NCBI RefSeq assembly: GCF_000380335.1
Contig: NC_021149.1
Location: 2,532,501 to 2,596,500 of the forward strand
Reading direction: 5' to 3'
Origin: Azotobacter vinelandii CA
Lineage (GTDB): Bacteria; Pseudomonadota; Gammaproteobacteria; Pseudomonadales; Pseudomonadaceae
Length of the DNA: 64,000 bases
A model generated the notes under the pieces. The model searched no databases, was not told where the DNA came from, and worked only from the letters and a program-made list of their open reading frames with translations. Positions 42,901 through 54,900 of the stretch are shown here, piece after piece. Made by a program: the position numbers and the translations under genes. How positions within the stretch are numbered: the stretch's first letter is position 1; every line of letters begins with the position of its first letter.

Positions 42901-45900
42901 GGTATCCAGGCTGTCCTGCAGTTGCGGCTGGCCACGCCAGTCCAGTTCGACGCAGGGCATCGACATCCGTCTGCGGATCACTTGCAGCGGACGTCCGTCC
43001 ACCTCGACGAAGCCAGCCCTGAGCACCTCGTGCCGGTCGACCACCGCCTGCCAGGCGGCCCTGAAGCGTTCGACGTCCAGCCCTTGCACGTCCACCCGCA
43101 TCTGGTTGATGTAGTGGCCCGCCTCGTGCTCCAGCAGGCTGTGGAACAGCATGCCCTGCTGCATCGGCGACAGCGGGTAGATATCCTCGATCTCCCCAGC
43201 GGGGACCGGCAGCGTAGTATCCAGTTGCTCCTGGCTCAAGCCGGCCAGCGGGACGTCCGAGGGCGTCACGCCGCGGTGTTCCGCTTGGCCGCAGTGCTCG
43301 ACCAGGGCCTCGAGTTCCCGGGCGTAGGCGTCGGCCAGGCGCTGGATCGTCGCCTCGGCGAAGCGTTCCCGGCTGAAGGTCCAGGTCAGCCTCAGTTCGC
43401 CGCCATAGACCTGCCCGTTGATCGACAACCAGTTGCCCAGCGGGGCATCCGGGCTTTGCTCGGCGCCGGCGCTTTCGCCCGCGGGGACCAGCAGGGCATG
43501 TTCCTCACTTCGGTCGAAGCTGCCGTCGAACTGGCCCAGGTAGTTGAAGGTGATGCGCGGCACCGGCAATCCGGCCAGGTATTGCCGGGTCGGCTCGTCG
43601 CCCAGGTAACGCAGGATACCGAAGCCGATGCCCTTGTTCGGGATGGCCCGCAACTGCTCCTTGATCGCCTTGATCGAGCCGTCCAGCGTTTCGGACGGAC
43701 ACAGCTTCGCCGGATATACACTGGTGAACCAGCCCACCGTACGGGTCAGGTCGACATCGTCGAACAGATCCTCGCGTCCGTGGCCTTCCAGTTGCACCAG
43801 GGCGGCGGCCTGGCCCGTCCAGCGGGTGAGTACCCGGGCCAGGGCGGTCAGCAGCAGGTCGTTGACCTGGGTGCGGTAGGCGGCCGGCGCCTCCTGCAGC
43901 AGGCGGCGTGTCCAGTCGCGCGCCAGATGGGTGGTCGCATGCGCCGCATGTCGGTTCTGCTGGCCGCCAGCGGGGTTGTCGCAGGGCAGTTCGCCGGCGA
44001 CATCTTCGAGCTGCTCCCGCCAGTGGGCCAGTTCCCGTTGCCCGGCTTCGCTGTTCGCATAGCCTTGCAGGTGCTCCACCCAGGCCCTGGTCGAGCTGGT
44101 CTTGCCTGGCAGGCTGACCGGCCGCCCCTGCTCCAATTGCCCGTAGGCCGTCTGCAGATCTTCCAGCAGGATCCGCCAGGACACGCCGTCCACCACCAGG
44201 TGATGGATCGCCAGCAACAGGCGTTGGCTGCCGTCGGCGAGTTCGGCCAGTACCCCCCGCAACAGGGGACCTTCCTGCAGGTTCAGACTGCGCTGGGCTT
44301 CGTTGCCCAGCCGTTCCAGTTCCTCCGCGGAGCGCAGTTCGGCCTGCCAGAGCACGGACTGCCGTTCGCTGGCCGGACGGTAGCGGGCGCTCCAATGGCC
44401 CGCCGGGTCTTCGACGAACGCCAGACGCAAGGCATCGTGATGGTCGATCAGGGCCTGCACGGCCTGTTCGAGCCGGGCACCGTCCAGGACCCTGCCTGGC
44501 TTGAGTAGCAGCGACTGGTTCCAGTGGTGCCGCTCGGGGATGGCCTCTTCGAAGAAGTACTGCTGGATCGGCAGCAGCGCGGTTTCTCCGCTGAGCGGAC
44601 CCTGGTCAACATGCACACCGCCTTCGTCGCCTAGACGGGTCACCGTAGCCAGTCCCTGCACCGTCTGGTGCTGGAACAGGTCCTTGGGCGTGAAGCGGAT
44701 ACCGGCTTGCCGGGCCCGGCTGACCACCTGCAGGGAAATGATCGAGTCGCCGCCGAGCTCGAAGAAGTTGTCGGTCAGGCCCACCCGCTCGACCTTGAGC
44801 ACCTCGGCCCAGATCGCCGCGATCCGCTGTTCCAGTTCGCTTGCCGGGGCCACGTAGGCCTGCTGCAGCAGACTGGCATCCGGCCGCGGCAGCGCCTTGC
44901 GGTCCAGCTTGCCGTTGGGCGTCAGCGGCAGCCGTTCGAGGAACACCAGGTGCGCCGGCACCATGTAGTCCGGCAGCGCCGCCCCGAGGTGTGCCTTCAA
45001 TTCGCGGCGCAGTTTGGTTTGGCGTTCGTCGCCCTCCAGCATCGCCGAGTCGTCGGGTACCAGGTAGGCGGCCAGTTGCCTGCCGCCCGGCCCCTCGACG
45101 TCGATCACCACCGCCTCGCGCACCGCCTCGTGCTGCTGCAGCCGGGCCTCGATCTCGCCCAGCTCGATGCGGAAACCGCGGATCTTCACCTGGTGGTCGA
45201 GGCGGCCCAGGTACTCGATCACCCCGTCGGCCCGGTAGCGGGCCAGGTCGCCGGTGCGGTACAGGCGCCCGCCACCCTGCTCGCTGTCGTCGAACGGGTC
45301 GGGGACGAAGCGTTCGGCGGTCAAGCTGGGACGGTTCAGATACCCGCGCGCGAGCCCTTCTCCTCCCAGATAAAGCTCAGCGATATTGCCCTGAGGTTCA
45401 GGATTCAGACTGTCATCGAGCAGATAGGCTTGGCGCTGCCCTACCGGCTTGCCAATGGGCGCATAGCCGACGAACTCATCGGATTCAACCTGCCAGACCA
45501 GAGGCGTGATAACGGTCTCGGTCGGCCCATAGGCATTGAAAACCTGTCCGGCACGTACGGCCTTCCCCAGCAATCCTGCCTTCCAGGCCTCTCCTCCAAG
45601 GATGCAGATTCGCACATCGATATGACGATGCGCCTCCTCTAAAGCATCCGAGATCTGATCTATGTAAGCCGGTGGCACGTTGAGAGCAGTGATGCCACTA
45701 CGCTCCACCTCCTCGGCTAAACGCACAGCCGACCATTGCCTGACATCTCCCAGTACGACTGCGGCCCCGTTGGCAAGCGGTGTGAACAACTGCTCGGCAG
45801 CCGCATCGAAGCTGATCGAAGCAAATTGCAGCAAACGATCATTTACCGTCAGCCCATAACATTGGCCTACAGCTTGGCTATGCATGGAGAAGGCTCCATG

Positions 45901-48900
45901 GCTAATGGTGACCCCCTTGGGCTGCCCGGTGGAGCCTGAGGTGTAGATCACGTAGGCCAGGTTCTGCGGCATCGTCCGGCTGGCCGGGTTCTCTTCGCCA
46001 TAGCCCTCCAGCCAGTCGTCGCCCGGCTCCAGGAGCAGGTTTTGCACCCCGTCGGTTGACGGTAGCCGGTCTTGCAGGTGTTCCTGGGTCAGCAGCAGAT
46101 CGATACCGCTGTCCCCGATCATGTACGCCAGCCGCTCCCGCGGGTACTCCGGGTCCAGCGGCACATAGGCCCCACCGGCCTTGAGGATTGCCAGCAGCCC
46201 CACCACCATCTCGAAGCCCCGCTCCACCGCGATGCCCACCAGCACGTCCGGGCCCACGCCCAGTTCGATCAGCCGGTGCGCCAGGCGGTTGGCTCTCCCG
46301 TTCAGCTCCCCGTAGGACATCTCCTGTTCGCCGAACACCAGGGCCACCGCCTCCGGTGTCCTCGCCACCTGATCCTCGATCAACTGGTGCACGCCGCGCT
46401 CGCTCGGGTAGCGGGCCTCGGTCCGGTTCCACGCCTGGACGATCCGCCGGTATTCCTCCGGGTCCAGCAGCGCCAGTTCGCCGATGCGCCGTTCCGGCTG
46501 GCGGACGATGCCGGCCAGCAGGTTCAACCAGTGCCGGGCAAGCCGTTCGATAGTCCGTTCATCGAACAGGTCGGTGGCATAGGTCAGCGAGGCGCTCAGG
46601 CTGTTCGCACTTTCATAGGTGTCCAGCGTCAGGTCGAAATGGGTGGTACGATTCTCCCATGCCAGCCCTTCCACGCGGAGTCCGGGCAGGGTCCGCGCCG
46701 CGCCCTTCGCCGCCGTCTGGTGGTTGTACATCACCTGGAACAACGGGCTGTGGCTCAGGCTGCGCTCCGGCTGCAGGGCCTCCACCAGTTGCTCGAACGG
46801 CAGGTCCTGGTGCGCCTGGGCCTCCAGGGCGGTCCGTTTCACCTGGCGCAGCAGCTCGACGAAGGTGGTCTGCAGCTCGAATTCGGCCTTCAGCACCTGG
46901 GTGTTGACGAAGAAGCCGATCAGCCCTTCCGTTTCCGCCCGGGTGCGGTTGGCGATCGGCACGCCCACCCGGATGTCGTCCTGCCCGCTGTAGCGGTGCA
47001 GCAGGCTCTGGAAGCTGGCCAGCAGCAGCATGAACAGGGTCACGCCCTCCCGCCGGGCCAGTTCCCGCAGGGAGCGAGCCAGTTCGCCGTCGAGTTCGAC
47101 GGCCAGCCGGGCTCCGGCATGGGTCTGCACGGCCGGCCGCGGCCGGTCGCCGGGCAGCTCCAGCACCGGCTGTTCGCCGCCCAGTTGTGCGGTCCAGTAG
47201 TCCAGTTGCCGATCCCGTTCGCCGGTCTCCATCCACTGGCGCTGCCAGAGGGCGTAGTCGGCGTACTGGACCGGCAACTCCGGCAACGTCACCTCGCGGC
47301 CCTGGCTGTAGCCCTCGTACAGGTGGACCAGCTCGTCCACCATGAGTGGGCTGGACCAGCCGTCCGAGACGATGTGGTGCAGGGTCAGCACGAGCACGTG
47401 GTCGTCCTCGTCCAGGCGCAGCAGCTTCACCCGCAGCAGCGGGCCCCGCTCCAGGTCGAACAGGCGTTGGACCTCGGCTTCCACCCGGGCCCGGATCCGC
47501 TCGTCCAGGCCGATGGCCGCATCCGCCGGCAGCGGCTCCTGCTCGAACCAGAGGCTACCGCTGGGAGGGATGACCTGGATCGTCCGCTCACCGTCCTGGC
47601 GGAAGATGGTGCGCAGGGACTCATGACGCCGAATCAGGGCCTCGAAGCTGCGCCGCAGGGCCTCGATGTCCAGGGCGCCTTTCAGGCGTAGCGCCGCCGG
47701 GATGTGGTAGGCGGCGCTCCCGGGCTCCAGTTGCCAGAGGAACCACTGGCGTTGCTGAGCGTAGGAGGCGACCAGGGGCTGGCCGCGGTCGGCCTTTTCA
47801 AGGGCGGGCGCCCGGCTGGTCTGGCCCTGACCGACCCGCCCGGCGAAACTGGCCAGATCCTGCGCTTCGAACAGGGCGCGCAGGGGCAGCTCGATGCCCA
47901 GGCTCTGGCGTACACGGGAAATCACCTGGGTGGCCAGCAGGGAGTGGCCGCCCAGTTCGAAGAAGTTGTCCGTCAGCCCTACCCGCTCGACCTTGAGCAC
48001 CTCGGCCCAGATCGCCGCCATCCGCTGCTCCAGTTCGCTCGCCGGGGCCACGTAGGCCCGCTGCAGCAGGCTGACGTCCGGCCGGGGCAGCGCCTTGCGG
48101 TCCAGCTTGCCGTTGGGGGTCAGCGGCAGCCGCGCGAGGAACACCAGGTGCGCCGGCACCATGTAGTCCGGCAGTGCTGCCCCGAGGTACGCCTTCAATT
48201 CGCCGCGCAGTCCGGTTTGGCGTTCGTCGCCGTCCAGCATCGCCAGGTCGTCGGGCACCAGGTAGGCGGCCAGTTGCCTGCCGCCCGGCCCGTCGATGTC
48301 GATCACCACCGCCTCGCGTACCGCCTCGTGTTGCTGCAGGCGGGCCTCGATCTCGCCCAGCTCGATGCGGAAGCCGCGGATCTTCACCTGGTGGTCGATA
48401 CGGCCCTGGTACTCGATCACCCCGTCGGCCCGGTAGCGGGCCAGGTCGCCGGTACGGTACAGGCGACCGCCGCCCTGTTCGCTGCTATCGAACGGGTCGG
48501 GGACGAAGCGTTCGGCGGTCAAGCCCGGGCGGTTGTGGTAACCACGGGCAAGCCCCACTCCCCCCAGATACAGCTCGCCGCAACAACGCGGTGCTACTGG
48601 ATGAAGGCTCTCCTCCAGTATGTGGGTCTTCAGGTTATCGATCGGTTGGCCGATCGGCACGCCCTCGGGATCGACATGATCACAAGTCCAATGGGTCACA
48701 TCGATAGCCGCTTCGGTCGGACCATACAGATTGAACAGGCCAACCGTGGGCATTCTTTCCAGGGTCTTGCGAGCAAGCTCCGCTGGGAGTGCCTCGCCAC
48801 TGCACACGAGCCGGCGGATGCTCCGGCAGCCTTCGATGTGTTCGACGGAGATGAAAGCCTGGAGCATCGAGGGCACGAAATGCAGGGTCGTTACCCCATG

Positions 48901-51900
48901 ACGCTCGATCGTGTCGATCAGGCGCTCTGGATCGCGGTGCTCGCCGGGCCGTGCGATCGCCAACCGCGCCCCATTCAATAGCGGCCAGAACAACTCCCAT
49001 ACCGAAACATCAAAGCTGAACGGCGTCTTTTGCAGGACCGTATCCGTTGTATCGAGCCGGTAGGCTTTCTGCATCCAGTGCAGGCGGTTGATCAAGGCCG
49101 TATGCGTATTGCCCGCCCCTTTCGGCCTGCCGGTCGATCCGGAGGTGTAGATTACGTAGGCCAGGTTTTGCGGCGCCGTCCGGTTGGCCGGGTTTTCTTG
49201 CGGATAGTCCTCCAGCCAATCGTCGTCCGGCTCTAGGAGCAGGTTTCGCACCCCGCCGGTTGGCGGCAGTCGGTCCTGCAGGTGCCGCTGGGTCAGCAGC
49301 AGGCCGATGCCGCTGTCCCCGATCATGTACGCCAGCCGCTCCCCTGGGTACTCCGGGTCCAGCGGCACATAGGCCCCGCCGGCCTTGAGGATCGCCAGCA
49401 GCCCCACCACCATCTCGAAGCCCCGCTCCACCGCGATGCCCACCAGCACGTCCGGACCCACGCCCAGTTCGCGCAGCCGGTGTGCCAGCCGGTTGGCCTT
49501 GCGGTTCAGCTCCCCGTAGGACATCTCCCGCTCGCCGAACACCAGGGCCACCGCCTCCGGGGTCCTCGCCACCTGCTCCTCGATCAACTGGTGCACGCCG
49601 TGCTCGCTCGGGTAGCGGGCCTCGGTCCGGTTCCAGTCGCGGACGATCCGCTGGTATTCCTCCGGGTCCAGCAGCGGCAGTTCGCCGATGGCGGCCCGGG
49701 CATCGCTGGCCAGGCCTTGCAGCAGCCGGGCGAAATGCCCGGCGATCCGCTCGATGCCCGCCGCGTCGAAATGCCCGCGGTCGTAGCCGTAGCGCACCGT
49801 CAGCGTCTCGCCCAGGCCGATGGCCAGGGTCAGCGGGTAGTTGGTCTGTTCCTGGACGGCTATCCGTTCGAACACCAGCCCCTTCGGCGCGCCCTGCTGC
49901 AGCGCCTCGGCGATCGGGTAGTTCTCGAACACCAGCAGGCTGTCGAACAGCGCCTCGCCGCCCAGCCCGGCCCAGCGCTGGATCTCGTACAGCGGCGTGT
50001 GTTCGTGTTCGCGCAGGCCCAGGTTCTGCGCCTGGACCTGGTCGAGCCATTCGCCCACGTGCTGTTCCGACCTAGGGCTGGCGATCACCGGCAGGGTGTT
50101 GATGAACAGGCCCAGTTGCCCTTCCACGCCCTGCAGCTCGGCCGGACGTCCCGCCACGGTGGCACCGAAGCACACCGTCGCCTGCCCGCTGTAGCGCTGC
50201 AGCAACAGCAGCCAGGCCGCCTGCACCAGGGTATTGACCGTCACCCGCTGGGCCCGGGCGAACTCGCTCAGCGCCGCGGTCTGCCGGCTGTCGAGGAGCT
50301 GGACGTGATCCCCATAGCCTTCCCCCGTTCGGCCATCGGCTCGCCTGATCGAATCCGCCAGCCGGGTCGGCTCCTCCAGGGCGCCGAGTTGCTCCCGCCA
50401 GAAGGCTTCGCTGGCGGCCCGGTCCTGCCGGCCCAGCCAGGCGATGTAGTCGCGGTAGCGGAGGCCCGGGTGCCCGATGGGTTTGCCCGTATAGGCCTGC
50501 AGCACCTCGCCCTGCAGTTGCGAGCCGCTCCAGCCGTCCAGCAGGATGTGGTGGTTGGTGTAGATCAGGTGGTGGCGGTTCTCCCCGGTGCGGATCACCG
50601 CCAGCCGCAGCAGCGGCTCGCGCTCCAGGTCGAAGCCCCGTTGCCGGTCCGCCTGCGCCCAGGTATCCAGGCTGTCCTGCAGTTGCGGCTGGCCACGCCA
50701 GTCCAGTTCGACGCAGGGCATCGACATCCGTCTGCGGATCACTTGCAGCGGACGTCCGTCCACCTCGACGAAGCCAGCCCTGAGCACCTCGTGCCGGTCG
50801 ACCACCGCCTGCCAGGCGGCCCTGAAGCGTTCGACGTCCAGCCCTTGCACGTCCACCCGCATCTGGTTGATGTAGTGGCCCGCCTCGTGCTCCAGCAGGC
50901 TGTGGAACAGCATGCCCTGCTGCATCGGCGACAGCGGGTAGATATCCTCGATTTCCCCTGCGGGTAATGGCAGCGCATCCAGTTGCTCCTGGCTCAATCC
51001 GGCCAGCGGGACATCCGAGGGGGTCACGCTGCGATTGTTCTCATCCGCACAGTACGCGACGATGTCTGCCAGGGCCTGTTCGTAGGCGCGAGCCAATCGT
51101 TCGATGCCATCCGGCCGATAGACATCCTGGCTGAAGGTCCATTCCAGATGCAGTTCTCCATCGTAGACCTGACCATTGATGGACAACCAGTTACCCAACG
51201 GCGCTTCTTCGCTGCGGGCTTGTCCGGCGCTTTCGCTGGCCGGTTCGAACAGGGCGCCCTCATCCTGGGCGAAGCTGCCATCGAACTGGCCCAGGTAGTT
51301 GAAAGTCACCCGTGCTTCGGGTAGCAGGCTCAACCTTTGCCGGATATCTTCGCTCCCCAGATAGCGCAGGATTCCATAGCCGATGCCTTTGTTCGGCACC
51401 GATCGCAGTTGTTCCTTGATGCCCTTGATCGACGTGCCCCAATCGTCACGGGGCGTCAGTCGGACCGGGAACAAGCTGGTGAACCAGCCCACCGTCCGGG
51501 TAAGGTCGATGTCTTCGAACAGGTCTTCACGGCCGTGACCCTCCAACTGGATCAGTACGGAGTCCTGTCCGCTCCACAGGCAGAGCACTCGTGCCAGGGC
51601 CGCCAGCAGTAGGTCGTTGACCTGGGTACGGTAGGCGGCCGGGGCCAGTCTCAGTAGTTTCTGCGTCAGTTCCGCATCGAGACGGGTACTGGCCGAGCGG
51701 GATTGGCGTCCGCTTTCATCGCCATCGGGATTGTCCCGTGGCAATTCCTGCGCCGCCTCGCCCAGGCTTCGCAGCCAATATTCCTGCTCGGCCTGCAGAG
51801 CCTCGCTCGACGCATAGGCATGTAACCGTTCGGCCCAGTGTTTCAGCGAGCTGGTCCTGGCCGGCAGTCGCAACGGCTGACCCTGAACGGCTTGCCGATA

Positions 51901-54900
51901 AGTGGTTTGCAGGTCTTCCAGCAGAACTCGCCAGGACACGCCATCCACCACCAGGTGATGGATGACCAACAACAGTCGCTGTCGGTTATCGGGCAGGTTC
52001 ACCAGCACCGCTCGCAGCAGGGGGCCTTGATCCAGGCTCAGACTGGCTTGCGCTTCATTGCCCGATGCTTCCAGTTCGCTGATATCCAGCAGGTCCTTCT
52101 GCCACAGCAGTTCCGCTTCTTCCCTATCCTGGAATCGGGCACTCCATTTCCCATCATGTCCGGTGAAACGCAGGCGTAGCGCATCGTGGTGTTCGACCAG
52201 AACCTTCAAGGCTGCTTTCAGGCACTCCGGATCGAGCGGCTCGTTCGGCCTGAGCAGCACCGACTGGTTCCAATGATGGCGTTGCGGAATATCCAGTTCG
52301 AAGAAACGCGACTGGATCGGCAACAACGGCATCTGCCCGGCGACTCTTTCTGCCGACTCGGTAGCGGCCTGCTTCTTGTCTTCGACCCGCTTGGCCACCT
52401 GTGCCAGTTGACCGATGGTCTGCTTCTCGAACAGTTGCTTGGGCGTCAGCTTGATGCCCTGGCGTTTGGCCCGGGCGATGATCTGCAGGCTGAGAATCGA
52501 GTCGCCGCCCAGCTCGAAGAAATTGTCATGGCTGCCAACCCGCTCCAGCTTGAGCACCTCGGTCCAGATCGCTGCCAGCTTTTCCTCGATCTCGCCCACC
52601 GGCGCTACGTACCCCTGGGCCACAATACCGGGCTTGGGCAGGGCGCGCCTGTCCAGCTTGCCGTTGGCCGTCAGCGGTAGGCGCTCCAGCAAGAGGATAT
52701 GGGCGGGGACCATGTAATCCGGCAGACGCGCCTGCAGCCCCTGTTGCAGCACGGACACCGTTACGCCCGCCTCCGCCACGCAATAGGCCACCAGTTGCAG
52801 CCGGGAGGCGTCGCTTTCCAGTGGCAGGGCCTGAACCACGGCCTCCTTCACACCCTCAAGGTTCTGCAGGATTTGTGTTATCTCGCCCGGCTCGACCCGG
52901 TAGCCACGAATCTTCACCTGATCGTCGGCACGGCCGACGAATTCAACCAGGCCATCACTTCCCTGGCGTGCCCGATCGCCGGTTCGATAACGTCGTTCCC
53001 CCTGCTCCGCAGGCACGAAACGTTCCGCCGTCAGGGCCGGTCGGCCCAGGTAGCCCTGCGCCAAGCCTTGCCCACCCAGGTAGAGTTCGCCGGAAATCTG
53101 CAAGGGAACGGGGTTGAGATAGGCATCCAGAATCTCGGCTCGGCCGTTGGCCAGTGGCCGACCGACCGGAACGCTGCGGCCACCCTCTGACCGCTGCCTT
53201 GCCTCATGGGTGAGGATGCCCACCGTGGTTTCGGTCGGGCCGTAGTGGTTGATGATCCGACAGGTGGGCTTGAGCTGCTCGACCCGCTCGACCAGAGCCC
53301 ATGGGCAGGCCTCGCCGCCCAGGATCAGGGCCTGCTCGGGCAGTACATCCGCAGGCCTGGCGGCCTGCAACAGGCCTTGAAGATGGCTCGGTACCAGCTT
53401 GAGTACGCCAACCCGATGCGTGGCCATATAAGCGGCGAAACCGTCGGGATCGAAGGCGAGCTCCTGGGGCAGCAGATGAAGTGGCCTGCCTGATGCCAGG
53501 GCGCCGAACAACATCGTATGGCCCAGGTCGGCGGCAACGGTGGAAACCATGGCCATGCTGGCCCCAAGGGGGAGTTGCAACCGGTCGAGCGCAGCCTGCA
53601 CGTAGTTGGCCAAGGCCCGGTGGCTGATTACCACCCCCTTGGGCTGACCAGTGGAGCCAGAGGTATAGATGACATAGGCCGGTTGTTCGGGGACGATGCA
53701 CGTCGACAGCGGCTCGTCGCTGTATCCGCTCCAGAGGGTGGGGTCGTAGGCAAGAACATCCAGGCCCGGGAGATCGGTGAAACGTCCATCATGGCGATCA
53801 TGGATCAGCAGGGCGGCCCTGCTGTCGTCCAGTAATTGTTGCAGGCGGTCGGCCGGCTGCTGGCTGTCCAGCGGCAGATACAGGCCGCCGGCCTTGAGCA
53901 CTGCCAGCACGGCGGTCACCCAGCCGGCGGAGCGCTCCTGGCAGAGCGCCACGGTCGTTCCGCTACCTACTCCCAGAGCCTGGAGGTGGCGCGCCAGGCG
54001 ATTGGAGGCACGCTCCAGATCCATATAGCCGAGGGTCTGCTCGCCACAGCGCAATGCGGCCCCTTCCCCGCCGAGTTGCAGGCCGTGCTGCCAGAGCGAG
54101 AGCATATCGGCGTGCGGGAAAACCCGGTTGTCTTGCTCCTGAGATAGAGCGGTACTTTCGGGGCATTCCAGTAGTCGGGCATGCGGTATCCGGACCAGGG
54201 CTTCCAGAGTCCTGCGCAAGGAGGCTGCTATGCGTTCGATAGTGGCGGAGTCGAACAGGTCCGTCGCATAGGTGAAAGACGCATCGATTCCTGTCGGTGT
54301 GTCGGTGAAGTCGAGAGCGAGGTCGAAATGTGCGCTTCCATCGTCGAATGGAAAGTCCTCCACCTCCAATCCGCCCAGTTGCTTGCGCTTCCTGGCTTCG
54401 CCGGCGACATTCTGATTGAGCTTGAACTGGAACAGGGGGTTGTGGCTCAGGTTCCGCTCCGGCACCAGGGCATCCACCAGTTGCTCGAACGGCAGGTCCT
54501 GATGCGACTGGGCACCGGCGACCACGTCTTTCACCTGATCGATCATTTCGGCGAAGGTGGCGCGCTCATCTACCTGGACGCGCAATACCTGGGTGTTGAT
54601 GAAAAAGCCGATCAGCCCTTCCAACTCCTTGCGGTTACGACCGGCGTTGGGCGCACCGATACGGATGTCCGACTGACCGCTGTAGCGTGACAGCACCACG
54701 GCTACTGCCGCCAGAACCAGCATGAACAGCGTGTGGCCCCCCTTGCGGGCCAGTATTCGCAACTCCAGGGCCAGCCCTTTGGGGATCTCGACCTGGACGA
54801 GCGCGCCACGATAACTGGGGCTGGCCGGCCGCTCACGATCCAAGGGTAGCTCCAGTACCGGTTGCTCCTCACCCAGTTGCGCCTTCCAGTAGGCCAGTTG

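Noticed and set aside
41956-44508. An 850-codon plus-strand frame, with similar long ones at 32201, 35183, 46072, 49282, 57116 and 59225
   Set aside because: These recur because they mirror repeated NRPS domains. They carry no recognisable protein family.
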